Below are positions 33,475 through 45,520 of a stretch of DNA of 64,000 nucleotides, piece by piece. A program made the position numbers and the translations under genes. A model generated the notes under the pieces. The model made no database searches. It had not been told where the DNA came from and saw only the letters and a program-made list of their open reading frames with translations. Source of the stretch: Siphonodentalium dalli (Eukaryota > Mollusca > Scaphopoda > Gadilida > Siphonodentaliidae); the NCBI GenBank assembly GCA_032622095.1, contig CP136065.1:213878151-213942150 (forward strand). The letters run 5' to 3'. Every line of letters starts with the position of its first letter. Position 1 is the stretch's first letter.

Positions 33475-35157
33475 CATACTATAAGTTACACGGCTTTCTG
33501 AGAGGGATACTGTGTGGTATGCCCCGGTAGAGGCTCGTGTCCCCCGATGCGACCCCCCTCAACAAGCCGTGTAATCATGTATTTACCAATATGTATTTAC
33601 CAATCATTTATTTAACAATATATTCCCAGATATAAAGCGCAGAAACGAGCCACGAACAGTAACTCTATTTTGTTAGACTGCTTATACGATGAATGTGATT
33701 ATATAGCTGTTCCCACAATTTGCCCATAAATACTTGCTGATAGATAGACAATATATACCATGTTTTGTATCAATAATTGGATGATATATTTGGGTATTCA
33801 CACGAAACATATTCGTTTCAATATAAGCCTTATGTGTTTTGCCTTATTTCTAAATGTTGAATCCACTTGCAAGTTAACCATTTGTCACACGACTATTATG
33901 CAGGACTATTAATTAGAGCCCGAACATGTTGCGTTCTATTCAGCACTATGCGAACATAGAGAATACCTATGCTATGCCGAATAATACCTGAAATATGCGA
34001 ATCTTCACGAGCGGCGATATTTCAGGAATATATTATTCGAGAAACCATAATGTGTTCTCTTTACGTTATGCTTATGGTAAGCAATTCTGCAAAACTACAC
34101 GTATTGTTTATCGAAACAAGAATTTAGACGCCGAAGTAGCGAAACTTATGCAAACAATATCAGCTGTTCCGTTGGCAAATTAAGCATCTCTAAATTTTGG
34201 TGGAAAATTTCCTTCATAAGAGAATAGTGCCTACCCAATGGTTAAATATTACACACAGAAACCCAAATATCTGAATACGTAATAAAACGGGATCATTTGA
34301 TTTTCTTTAGAACTTATCGCAGTAATAAACTATTTTCAGTCTTCCGCGGAATTTCGCGTAGTTCCATTGATAATGCACGCGTCAATAATTGTGTACCCTT
34401 TTTTGAACAGAAATATCTACAGTGAGATAACGTTTGAAAATTATTATCCACGCAAATGTCCACGAAAGAGAGCACATCGTATGTCATTTAAAATTACAGC
34501 TATTTCATAGGAAAACATAACACACAACGCTTGTCCCCACACCCGGTTGTAACTAACAATCTGATTGTCCTCGTAACTATTGACAGTGAGCGTATAAAAG
34601 CACGTGAAACATCGTGTTTATGAATTACCCTTGAACTAGCAGTTTCACCAATCGTGACATTGTTCTGGCGCGCTGAGCTTAATTGACGTCACCTAAAACA
34701 GGATCGATAGGTCTGCTACTGAATTATTCTTATTGGTGCTGATTGGTGTGAATTTATCTGATAACCTATAAAAAAAGCACACCACGTGGTAGCTATTGGT
34801 GCGAGACAAAATCGTTAGCTCCGCCAACATCGTGGGATACTATAGGAGATTTAATACCCGGATGTCTCTTTTTGAAACCCCTTGGCTCCGCCTCGGGGTT
34901 CAAAATCGAGAACCAGGTATTAAATATCCATGTAGCCCCGATAACTCAGAAGATAAGTAATAATACCACTGTTGCTCGTATGTAAAATGTAATAATTCCC
35001 ACTAGCTGGTTTCAGTATAGTAGACATTGCTCGAAAATATTCAACTGTGGCTTTTATCCCATTAATTCAGAGAATTTACCACCTACATGTATATTTGGAA
35101 ATTTCAGCTGACATATTTAGATATAACAAATCAACAATGCATGTTCGTTAATAACAC
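33475..35157. other. CACTA-like interior between right arm and right TIR
   Basis: About 1.7 kb without a left-hand counterpart (the left side has only about 205 bp). It holds an inverted pair TTACACGGCTT/AAGCCGTGTAA around 33486-33573 and a hairpin at 34854-34930 with 'cccttggctccgcctcgggg'. The 62-codon frame at 33995-34183 has no motif. Confidence 0.45.
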
Positions 35158-35738
35158 GCACAATAAGATCGCGACTGCACCTCGGCATGTCATTTATAGG
35201 TAAGGTTTTGATGCGTCCGAACCTGAACTAAAATTGTCCGAACCTGAACCAAATTTGTCCGAACCTGAACGAAAATTGTGTCTGAACCTGAACAAAATCA
35301 TCGCGAATGTTGCGAATCCGAACCTGAACATTTTGAAATTTTCAAAGGTCGTTTTTCGGAGTTAGACAATAAAAATATCGCCGGTTTTGCATTCCGAAGA
35401 TGTGTGGTAACCTAATCTACCCACAACAATACATAAATTTGCGGATGCATGAGCCCAGGGCCAGAAAAATACGAAAAAGCGAACATTTCGTCGCCTCGAT
35501 AAAATTTCGAAAAATTATGACGACTTGACACGCCAAATACAACAATTCACATGCCTGTCACGCGAAAGCCGTGTTACGTGTGTGTTGGGCATACAAATTC
35601 CTACATAACTGTTTAAAGGTGTATCACCGAAAGATGTCGTTAAGTGATGCTTGGAGACAATATATACACTTACCGTTTATCTTTTTATTGGGCGCCGCCA
35701 TCTTGGAATGTCCGAACCTAAACGGGTATCCGACAGTG
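35158..35738 (-). repeat. Outer TIR, right
   Basis: Reverse complement of 23786-24345 with moderate divergence. TCCGAACCTGAAC repeats at about 35217-35330 mirror those on the left. Confidence 0.8.
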
Positions 35739-35741
35739 TAT
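35739..35741 (+). repeat. TAT target duplication, right
   Basis: TAT follows CCGACAGTG and matches 23783-23785. Confidence 0.6.
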
Positions 35742-38007
35742 TTCAACCAAGACAATACTTTACCACCAGAGACACACGCCAGGGGTTGGCTTCCCAAAAT
35801 ACAACGGTTGGATATTTCATACCCGACAAAACATTAGTTGGACATTTCCGATAAAAATATAGGTAGAATTTCTTCTAATAAGTTTATATCTGAAACAGTA
35901 TCAAGTGCGATGTTTGTTGTTTTTAGACCGAGAACCCATTTTTTTGACTGAAATGGAAATGAGTTGGGAATACTCAACCATAGTGGGCGCTACATTTGGA
36001 ATTTCAAATAGTTGGAAAGCTTGATAATACAATATAGAAAATACAGACTGAAGGGGTGCAAATGAAATATCGAACTTGGAAATGTACGAATGTTGCACTG
36101 TTATTTTTTTTGGACTGAATTCACCATCATGATTGTTAGGACTTTCCACCGACAAATTGAAAGCTTGTACTACCAGCTGGAAAACATCAATACAAGGTGG
36201 CGGGGTGCCAATGGAATATGTCGAATTAATTCGGACTGGTCTGGAGCATTTGGAAAATCTAAGATCGAAATGAGGTCTATATTTGTAATTATATTTATGT
36301 TACTCATGTGGTACGGATGGGAAAAAACGACTTATTTATCAATCGGAGTTGATCTCACATTCCATCATATCAACCTACATTATTTGGACTTGCCTAAGAT
36401 ACCAGCACGCACCGGGTTCTTACTATAGTGTAAACAGCTCAGCGAAGTCAACAATCACGCAAAACCGTTGTCGTAAATTGATCACTACCTACACTGAATT
36501 GTGGACAGCTAGCACAAATTAAACGGTTTTGGCAGTGACAATTGCGAGCACATGGACATATCTTAACCGCCACTACACAGGAGCAGACATGTATGAATTA
36601 AGAAGAATAGACTTGAAACCCCATTTTTTTTTTGAAACACCACGCAAATATACGAGCACGGAATGCACTCCCTGACGATATAAAAACTCGAATACTTTGG
36701 AAATTTAAAACTTAACTCTGATTTACGCAAGAAGCTGTGATATTATAGCTGTTCCAAAAACCATAAAGCTCATATAATTCAAATCACCTGAAATTTACAA
36801 ATCTTAACGATGATCTCCACCAGAATCACTTACTTTAGACGAACACGTGAAATTGCACTTGTGGACAAACCGCTGACTACTTCTTACTATACTTTTTCAA
36901 ATACTTGAGCATTAGAAACGACACCTTCCCTATATTTAATCGCAGCCTCTGGAGAACAGATATTCTATTGAAAGGCTCTATGTCGTTCTCGATAATCCTC
37001 AATCATACCATATTAGAAGCAACACAATCGTTTATACTTTCTACAGATTCATGTAAAAATATATTCAAGTAAACTTATTGATCAAATTTCAACTGATTAT
37101 TTTAAAGTTTTACTTTCGATCTGCTAATTGAAATTATTAAGGTATCATGTAACCTGAGCAGATAGCTTAAAGGAATAAGTGACTCCACTTGAATGGCAAC
37201 TCGTTTGGCTAATACATAAAGTAATTGTAAAAATAGATCAAAGCGTTAATTTCAAATTAATTTTACTTATATATGAAAAGCAGTGGTCATCGCATTATTA
37301 ATTTGTCTATATGTCTTGTTTTGTTTCCTTTTTCATTAATAAATTTGACCTTTACATGCCTACGTATTCTGATTCCAGCAACTATGTTTTTCACTCCACA
37401 TCTTTTGTCTTTCACTTATCGATCTCTAGTAGCATCTTTCTACTATGCTAATATTGTTATTTTCTGATGAGATGGCTCCATATAAGCACCTGGCGCTTGA
37501 TGTAAATCATCTTCTAGCTCTCTCAGACTTACTATACCTAATGTACATCATATTGCGAATTATTGTATAAATATGGCATACAAAATAATTGTGTATGCAA
37601 AGTTATGCATTTTCTGGAATGTTGACAATGGCTCACTTCGCCATCCTGGAATTCGTATCTAAGCGAGGTCGAATCCCGAGTAAGGGTATACACGCCAAGA
37701 TTGCGAAATGAGACTATGTCACTATTCCGGAAAATAGATACCGTATTTGTCCACCGCATGCCAATATCGTCGGATTAATATGCCAGTTAAAATATTTCGT
37801 AATTTCTAAACAGTTGGAACGTTTGTTGTGGTCATAACTTTTAGCATTACCTGATTTTGGGGTAATTCCATGAACCTTCTTTCGCTAACACTTTCTCTCC
37901 ATTTGAGTTGCATGTGATGTGAATGTATTAATCCAACGAACATATATATGTACAATAACCTCAAAATTAGTACCCAGTCTGTGACAGTCAGAAAGGAAGT
38001 ACAGTAC
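35742..38007. other. Intron 1 of lectin gene A, nothing firm recognised
   Basis: Contains two diverged copies of a segment with 'ggggtgc(a/c)aatg(g)aatat' near 36050 and 36205, related to repeats at 48180-48250 and 53757-53800. The 112-codon ORF at 36090-36428 runs over this repeat and is not supported. Confidence 0.4.
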
Positions 38008-38553
38008 CAGTCAAAAGAAGTGGTATATTAAGCGCGCTATTTCGCGCCCAATATCGCAATAATATTGAAAGTTGAAACGCTTATAAGCGCGCCGATTGCG
38101 ATATTATTGCAATATTTTGTGCTCAATATCGCAATATTTCGTGCTTAATATTGCGATATCGTGTGCTTAATATTGCAACATCTTGCGCTCAAAATTGTGA
38201 CATTTAAAGAAAATTATTGCATATTCTATATTGCTTGGCATAAATAGAGAATATGTTTTAGATTTATATATCATATATAATTATAGTTGTAAATGCTATA
38301 TGTACAATATATGTACACTATATGCACAGTATTTATCTAATATAAATATAACACTCTCGGGTCTGTATGAAAGTTTGTCGCTCTCAATATTGCGACAATG
38401 CGCGCTTAATATATCGCAATATTCTGCGTTCAATATCGCAATAATAAGCGCGACAGATTGTTGGTATTGCGCTATAATCGTGCTTTTTTCGAAATTAAGC
38501 GCGCTCAACGTCGCAATAAAGGTGCGCCTAAATATACCACTTCTTCTGACTGG
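38008..38553. mobile_element. TIR element rich in GCGATATTGC motifs
   Basis: Ends CCAGTCAAAAGAAGTGGTAT and ATACCACTTCTTCTGACTGG form imperfect TIRs that continue with AAGCGCGCT-type sequence. The interior carries roughly fifteen copies of a 15-20-bp motif like 'gcgctcaatatcgcaata' in both orientations, around a TA-rich centre near 38270-38330. No coding capacity; ORFs on both strands are shadows. Confidence 0.6.
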
Positions 38554-38649
38554 ACTCCGTATGAATGGTGCGCTCTGGTAGATTATGGTTTCTCAGTTGG
38601 TTTCCAGGAGATCGGTGTTATCTACGTGCAGAGCGGTGCTTTTTCTGGG

Positions 38650-38887
38650 TAAAATCATGTATATTCCACCTATGAATCTGAGATCAAAGACACAAGCTCT
38701 AATGGATATTCCATTAAAAAAATTGAAAACTTATGGCGATAGAGCATTTGATTGGTATGCTCCAAATGTTTGGAACTCACAGAGACACGACAGAGGATTT
38801 GCAAACTCTCTGACCGAATTCAAATCTGTGTTAAAGAGTGAATTATTCTGTGCTCACTACGGGGAAGTTATCTCAGATGTTGTTTAA
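38650..38887 (+). pseudogene. LINE ORF2 C-terminal relic
   Basis: The frame reads MNLRSKTQALMDIP-KKLKTYGDRAFDWYAPNVWNS ... LTEFKSVLKSELF. This matches the well-known C-terminal tail of many non-LTR retrotransposon ORF2 proteins (LRSS-L-VP-KTYG-R-FA---P-LWNSLP----SL--FK--LKT-LF). No reverse transcriptase or endonuclease domain precedes it, so it is a 5'-truncated insertion. An A/T-rich tail follows near 39045-39080. It lies in intron 1 of gene A, antisense to the gene. Confidence 0.75.
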
Positions 38888-39262
38888 CAATTTTTATGTA
38901 TTTGTTATCTTATATAATCAGCTCGTGTGTATACCGGTAGGTCTATGATGTGTGAAAAGATGTATGTGTGTATCACGTGTGCTAGAGAGCAGGGTATTAG
39001 TAGAAATTGAAGCGCTCTGTATCATCAGGGATAAAGCGCTAAATATTATTTATTATTAATATATATATTTTTTTTTTAATTAACCACCTGAGCGATTTTT
39101 CAAGTTTTCTGACAACGTCGTAACATTGTATAGCACTGAGCGACTATAACATCCAATAAAACCAAATGAAACCAACCAATCATATATGAGTCAAAGTATT
39201 GACAAACAAAGCCCGATATTTGTCTTTTAGGTGGCCACGAACATTCCGAGTTGGTGACTTAC

Positions 39263-39536
39263 CGGTTAAAAGAAATCTTTTCACACCGATATCCCTAACC
39301 AGACCTCTCGAGTGTTCACAATATCCGTCCGTGGAATCGAATGAGTACGTACAGCAGTACGGGTCATCACTACAGACCGAAGCGCATTCGAGTTCACTCC
39401 AAACAAACAGTGGATTCCCCGGGCTAGCCTTGCTACTCAGCGATTCAGGGTACTGGCGAAAGATGTTTCCAACAATAACGACCACCGGCAGCATGAGTAT
39501 CAGAGAAATCAGTTTTAACCCGTGATTGGGCGCCAT
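39263..39536 (-). CDS. Lectin gene A, exon 1 (signal peptide and PAN/apple-like motif)
   Basis: Starts at ATG (39536) and ends at donor GTAAGT, 91 codons plus one base (phase 1), matching exon 2. Residues about 7-25 (LKLISLILMLPVVVIVGNIF) form a strong signal peptide core. Residues 47-80 carry five cysteines (51, 55, 61, 62, 73) in ELECASVCSDDPYCCTYSF and DGYCEHS, the spacing of a PAN/apple-type domain as found beside CTLDs in molluscan secreted proteins. The frame runs past the donor to a stop at 39180, which would give a truncated secreted form if unspliced. The 237-aa product would be an extracellular, possibly immune or mucus lectin-like protein. Linkage to exon 2, 18 kb away, rests on phase and strand. 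Confidence 0.75.
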
Positions 39537-39582
39537 CGCGCTACACGTTTCACTCCGCGCTCCTTCGACTGCTCACCAACGA

Positions 39583-39596
39583 CCATATATGTATAC
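39583..39596 (-). promoter_or_regulatory. Candidate TATA box of lectin gene A
   Basis: Minus-strand GTATACATATATGG lies about 50-60 bases upstream of the exon 1 ATG, followed by 'gagcagtc', which could hold the start site. By eye only. Confidence 0.3.
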
Positions 39597-40010
39597 GTAT
39601 GTAACGGGGATGTCGATCGGATTAGCCTGGGATCTAATGGCTGCATGCATTCATTTTGGTTATAAAAGAAAGTCGCAGTTCCGGTTTTGAACATCGGCGA
39701 GCGTATAGCCTTGACCACCAACCAGGTGTTTGGTCTATAGAAACGTCTCTGAATTGTGAAACGGAAGTGTTTGATGTCATCAGCAGTTTTTAACAACTAA
39801 GCGCCTTTGTTCCGTATGGAGCCTCACATATACAAGATAAAACATTGGCCTAACAATAATGACCCTGATCTTGTAAGCCAATACATTATGTTATATGTGC
39901 GAGGATCCCTGTCACATGATATGTAATGGTGCACCAGCTAGCGCAGCTGCCACCTTGTTACGTTTTAACGTTAGTTTGTTGAATACTATAGCTACCGCGA
40001 TTGTATCCCA
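39597..40010. other. Upstream region of lectin gene A
   Basis: Contains, near 39845-39905, diverged traces of the hairpin sequence ('aagccaatacattatgttat'). The 93-codon minus ORF 39515-39796 overlaps the leader and has no motif. Confidence 0.35.
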
Positions 40011-40012
40011 TA

Positions 40013-40425
40013 TGTGACCCGCCATATCAAATCCAGTCGTAAGTCGGGATTTGTTTACACTGTACCAACGCATTCTCTTATATATGCGAGTCGACCATAG
40101 GTCGCCTCGCATGTATAAGAGAATGCATTGGCCTAACAATTTTTTATCATTTTTTTTAAATAAATGTTTCTGACAATTTTTAGGACATAAAACAAAAAAT
40201 TCCATTACCCTGCAGGGAGCCCCACACACATATATAGAAGCATATAGAAGAGTGTCGTCTGCTCATGTTTGTCTGGGGCTCTGTATGGGTGAAATTAAAA
40301 AATTGTTAAAGAATACAAGAACAATTTATTAAAATTGTAAAAAAATGTTAGACAATGCATTCTCTTATATATGCGAGGCGAAAAAAAATCCCGACTTACG
40401 ACTGGATTTGATATGGCGGGTCACA
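40013..40425. mobile_element. TA-flanked MITE with 67-bp hairpin, copy B3 (deleted)
   Basis: TA flanks (40011-40012, 40426-40427); ends TGTGACCCGCC and its complement. The core is inverted relative to B1 and B2 ('cctgcagggagccccacac' precedes 'tgtctggggctctg'). The left hairpin (40066-40132) is intact with few changes; the right one stops at its midpoint, where 'gcgaggcg' joins an A run and the outer TIR. Confidence 0.8.
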
Positions 40426-40428
40426 TAT

Positions 40429-41100
40429 TGTAAAACTACAGTGGTGAAGTATCGGTAATTACATCAAGCACATTTAGCTAATATGACAAGCCTGTTAATA
40501 ACGATCATGCGAGCTCAATGTTTTTGGGTATAAAATAAGATTAATATAACCTTGTTTAATTTAATGACAAGTTGCCAATGCACGGACTACTGTCAAGCAA
40601 ATTGGTTGTCATTTGTTACTTCTTTTTTTCTGTCTTAGTGAACTTATAATCTACGTCCGTACCCATGCGATTTGCACATTCGCGATTCAAAACACCGTCA
40701 ACGTCTAAATTTATGCAATGAGACCACACTGTTGTGATTTAGCGCCAATCAGTATTTTTACATTTGCTAAGTTCATGTTGTTTTATATAGATATCCCAAC
40801 GTGTGTAATACCACATCACCCTCTTCACGTTTGTGTGCACAAAAATGCCCCAAATTGTCTACACAACAAATATAATGTACTGACGTATGCTCTCCACCAA
40901 AATTGAAGTCAATAATGCACAATTAATGAATTGTTTCGATCTTGACACGAGGAATTGTCAACGTGAGGAAGTCAATATTCACCGCCCATATGAACAAATA
41001 TGTGGGTATAAGTGCCCACGTCATTTGAGCATTTTGCGAGAGAGCTGTAATAATATATACCATGGTGTGTTTACCCAAGTATACCCTGGCATCTACCAAA
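40429..41100. other. Intergenic, nothing recognised
   Basis: No supported gene; ORFs at 40718-40906 and 40887-41228 lack features. Confidence 0.35.
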
Positions 41101-41264
41101 GTAACCCTCGTACCTGTACTCAGGTAATGTGGACATTTTACAAGGGTACTGTACCCATGTATACCATAATATCTGCAAAGTAAACCGTCGTACCTGTACC
41201 TAAGTATACCCACGTTTACCCATGTCATTTGGACATTTTACAAGGGTACTGTACCCATGTAGGG
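41101..41264. repeat. Tandem duplication with GGACATTTTACAAGG
   Basis: Two copies of a ~80-100-bp unit (GTACCTGTAC ... GGACATTTTACAAGGGTACT ... GTACCCATGTA), the second ending at 41262. Confidence 0.7.
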
Positions 41265-42256
41265 TCATCACGAACACAGACCCCGTGACCCATAAATCAT
41301 GTATTTGAGTTATTAGCATTTGGGATAATCGCTAGAATCATCCAAACCAAAGTTCAACGGTTAGGACTCGCCAAAGGAGCAATGCAAATTATGCAATATA
41401 TGCTTCATCGATATACCGAGATTCGAGTAGTTCCTTTCCTTACATGGCGCGTCAATTTGTGACAAAAAGAAAACGCTGAGGAGTTATTTACCAATTGACG
41501 TTCTTTCAATTAATACAGTCGCAAGATTGTAATAGAGTCATTTTCCGAGTTAAACCAAGGTAAATATACCGCGGTAAACCATGGTAGATGTACCGTGGTA
41601 AAGTATGGTAATTGTACCGTGTTAAACCATTGTAAATGTACCATACTCTTTCAAATCGTCCTGTATTATATTATATGTACATTGTATTTATGGACTCATT
41701 AGGTGTGACCACTCATAGATGTATACCTTACTTGGTCTAAATGCCGTAATTTACTAAATGCATGGCAGGATTGATACATCAAATTATCATCAATACCACA
41801 GTTTACTATTGTTCCCCTCAGTACACAAATATACCCAAATACTTCATCCAATTTTGTTTACATACCGAGGTTCATCGAACATTCGATCGATCCAATCATC
41901 CAATTTACAGTTCTCAGTTGTTCTCATAATACGTATTTCAGGACTGATACGTATACTTTTGAATTAAAGATGATTAATTAACTGAAGTCATGACGGAAGG
42001 TCTTATTTCTTAGTTCTATGCATGATGTTGGAGCACCTTGCTTCACATCATATCTTGACACACCACTGTACCACTGTATTCCAATGCGTTCAGTTTATGT
42101 ATCTTGGTTTACCGGTCATCGCATGATGTCCGATAATGTAAATGCATGGTATACCAAGGGTTATACGGACTGTATCATGGATTACCGTGGTACACATATG
42201 AGGTCTAAACCATGAATAGTAGTATACCGAGGTTGTTGGCTATGTACTATGATTTA
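41265..42256. other. Intergenic with scattered CCATGGTAAA-type motifs
   Basis: 41560-41645 and 42100-42250 contain many short variants of 'accgtggtaaa'/'taccatggtaaa' in irregular spacing, as also seen at 21480-21810 and 42500-42720. No gene supported. Confidence 0.4.
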
Positions 42257-43478
42257 CCATAGTATATACCATTTGAAAGAGGAAGCTCCAAAACATAGTA
42301 TCATCGAATTATCCCGTCGCATAAACTGTGAACTTCTTGTTTTTGTTTAGCTACCGATGTGTGTTCTGTGCTTAATGTTTATCCTGACTGTACTGTACAG
42401 TCAGTCTATTATTATCTTGCGAGGACCAAGGCATTGGTGTTTTAATATAAAACATAAAGTATACAAGATTATTACTAAAACAATTAATACCCTCGTATAA
42501 TTTGGTGTTTAAACCATTTGTTTTATATCGTGGTATATAATGGTTTTTCTTTGTTATGTACTACGGTTTACTGTTGTATACCGTGATATACTGCGGTATT
42601 GTGAACACTATATGTAACACAGTGGGTAGGATACTGGGGTACTAGGATAATATGCTGGTGTATACTAGGAAAGTACCCACGTATACCAGGATTATACCCT
42701 AGTATACGATGGTCGTATATATCCACGTACGTTTTTCTTATGGGCGAGGCTGCAACCATGAATACACCTTTGACACGTTTCCACAACGAAGATCAACCAC
42801 ATCTGATTATTTGTCACCGTGTTTCGAGTCATTGTCTATATAATCTCCATCCTTCTGACGTCCTTGCAGTGCATCGCCGTCTATATAAACGCCATCCTTC
42901 TGACTTGCTGGCAGTACATCGTCTCTATATAAACGCTATCCTTCGAACTTCCTGGCAGTGTGGAAGAAGAAGGCGAATGTAAGAATAGGAAGTGGACGCC
43001 CATCAGTTGGAACGTAACGAGGACAGATTCGTTAGATCGATCTCGCGACCATAGATGGGTCATGTTTATACATGATTCATGACCGTTAAAGGCCCATTTA
43101 ATTTTTGAGTCCCCGACTATTTCTTTACAGAGTCAGTGTTATTGACTATTGTGGGCATGAAATCAAGCCTAAAATAGATATATTCCACCAGGATATACAA
43201 CAGATGTGACCTTGAAGTGTGCACCAAGTGATAGAGATTCTCAGATTCACACCAAGACTTCCCCTGTTGTAAACCCAGAATGCACTAAAATTCAAAATAA
43301 GAGATAGAGTTATTCCCCTTCCATTGATAATAATAGACTGACTGTGCAGTACAGTCCGGATAAACACAGAACACACATCGGTAGCTCAGCAAAAACAAGT
43401 AGTTCACAGTTTATTCGACCGGATTTGTTGATGATACAAGGTTTTGGAGCTTCCTCTTTCAAATGGTATATACTATGG
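42257..43478. mobile_element. Inverted-repeat element, ~160-bp arms
   Basis: Left arm 42257-42413 (CCATAGTATATACCATTTGA ...) is the reverse complement, with some divergence, of 43325-43478. Between them are CCATGGTAAA-like motifs (42500-42720), a three-copy ~45-bp tandem repeat, and a segment at 42950-43060 related to 52620-52760. No transposase. Flanks do not show a clear target duplication. Confidence 0.65.
42834..42960. repeat. ~45-bp tandem repeat, three copies
   Basis: Units contain CTATATAAACGCCATCCTTC and TGGCAGTACATCG-type sequence; each includes CTATATAA. They precede the GCAGTG...AAGAATAG segment that also occurs at 52630. Confidence 0.75.
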
Positions 43479-44122
43479 AATATGTTTTATATACTGTTAT
43501 CTGATCATTCGAAAATTAAGTGTGCCTTGTAATGAACTGTCGCGCTTTGAGCGACATCTAACCTTCATGCCTCAAACTTTGATCGTAATTTCGCAATTTT
43601 GTCACATTCCGATTTTTGTTGACGCTGGATCAAACTATTAACTTACCAAATAAAATGTGTTTTGCCAGATTCCAAAAAGAACTTCCTAAATTGAATTGAG
43701 ATTCTGATTTGGGAATAATTTAGGAACAATTTGCATTTGAAGCTAAAATGCATACGTTTATAGACACAAAAGCAATGTGTTTAACACTTTAAACCTTATT
43801 AATATGACATCAAAGCAGCAATGTTACAAATTAAAAGTCTCTGTCGTCAAAGCATACATATTATTCCGACTGTATCAGCGTTGCACACAAAGATCCTCCA
43901 ATTAATCCGTCGCCATTAACATTCGACTGACTATCTATTTTTCTTATAAAACATTGACCATCATAAATACGTGGAACCATTATTTCGCCATTAGTATGCA
44001 TGTTTGCAATTGTTTAGGTTTGTTAATGACATTCGTTGACGCTTAAAACGTTGAAAAAACCCAATTGCCAAAATTGTTGCCAAATGATTGTTTTTTGCCA
44101 AATGTTTATACAAATTTGGCAA
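43479..44122. other. Intergenic, nothing recognised
   Basis: No supported feature. Confidence 0.35.
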
Positions 44123-44701
44123 TAGACCAAGTCTTCTTGGTCCACAACATCTTGAGATATCGGTTGGGTTGATGCTGATTTGGACCGAGTCCCGTCCCGT
44201 TACTCTTCTATAACATACTTTCATTGAGAAGACGTACTACATTTACACGTGGAGTCCGGGCATTCACGTACACACCTGATTACTCATATGATAAATCCGC
44301 GATTAATATGTCTTCAAAATTGTATATCATCTACAGTGATAAAAAAAGATAAAGTGATGGTAAGATCGTATAATATATTGTTTACATACATTTTCAGATA
44401 GCGCTACACATCGAGATTCTATGGAAACAAGGCTTAGTTTATTTATTTTATTTTATTTGACATTCAAACGATCTCTGTTATACGCATAGTTAATATCATG
44501 GAGCTTGGGAAAGGCTGGCTTCTATGTTCATATACGCAAATCGTCCATATGACCTAATCTGAAGACATACAAGTAAGATAACTCCCGCCCACGATCATGG
44601 GCGTAAGGTCTGATATAGAAAAGTAACTGGACGGGTCTCGATCAAACAGCATCAACACCAACGATATCCATAGCTGTTGTGGACCGAGAAGACTTGGTCT
44701 A
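44123..44701. mobile_element. Diverged Mutator-like TIR element
   Basis: Begins TAGACCAAGTCTTCTTGGTC and ends with its complement; the TIRs extend about 90 bp with several mismatches. The first 17 bases agree with the 6053-7222 element except at one or two positions, so both belong to one family. The 9-bp flanks (atttggcaa, atgttgcac) agree at 6 of 9, consistent with an old target duplication. Confidence 0.65.
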
Positions 44702-45520
44702 ATGTTGCACCGCGAACCCTGGACGTGATGGACTTGTTTGACGTCTTATTAGTATGTGCTCTAATTACACGAGGTGTCAACAGAAAGGGGAATTTCGGCG
44801 ACCACATATTTATGTAGCCCAACTATTCTAATTTCAGGATCCTGTTGTCGCGTGGTCAATATTGGGTGTAAAATATTATTTTGTTGAACATTTTCCTCAT
44901 GTTACCCAACCTTATTTTTATGCATTTTCCGGGTTAGTTCATGTGATGTTAATCGGCCTAAGCTTTTTAATCTATGTTCAATTTAACCTTTTCTTTCATT
45001 GATTTTGGGAAAAAGTTATGTGAGTGGTATTTAAAATGGTAATAAACATTTGGCAGATAATCGTTCGACGTTTGAGTTGTGAATTTCGTTAATCGTGAAC
45101 TTATTGTTTTCGCTGATTCAGCTAGATGTGTCGGTGTCATCATGCAGAAACTTATCGGATATTGTCGCAATATGTATGCCTTTTGTGATCAGTGGCATAT
45201 CTGTTAAAGGATGGTTGTATTATTGTGGCCATGTGGCGTACGTAACGCGAATACAATAATAATTTTACGTATTATGATCGGTACGATTTGAAATGTTGTC
45301 AGAAAAACTGCTAAGTATGAACCTTAAAGATATATTTGAAAATTTGGATAGGATCCGTGGGTTCGAACTGGCAACAGTTGCTATAAAAAATTAACATTCA
45401 ACCATATGGAGATTCTTGTATTTTGGATAAATGGCGCCATTTTGCGTATGAATATATATGAATTGAAATTTCTCAAAAATATTATTTGTGAAACTCAGGC
45501 ACAGTTTGGCAAAAAGTTAT

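Larger units (their letters stand above)
23786..35738. mobile_element. 12-kb EnSpm/CACTA-like composite element with internal palindrome
   Basis: Ends CACTGTCGGATACCC (23786) and GGGTATCCGACAGTG (35738) with TAT on both outer sides (23783-23785, 35739-35741), as expected of EnSpm/CACTA elements (3-bp duplication, CACTA/G ends). The terminal inverted repeats run about 560 bp (23786-24345, 35158-35738) and carry at least four subterminal copies of GTTCAGGTTCGGA, another hallmark of that superfamily. The TIRs differ at roughly one base in ten. No CACTA transposase is visible, so it is non-autonomous. Inside lie two multi-kilobase inverted arms and a small gene cluster. It sits in intron 1 of lectin gene A, opposite to nothing essential, adding 12 kb to the transcript. 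Confidence 0.78.

Noticed and set aside
35571-35854. Plus-strand ORFs in the right outer TIR
   Set aside because: The left TIR copy does not keep the same frames, so there is no sign of coding constraint.
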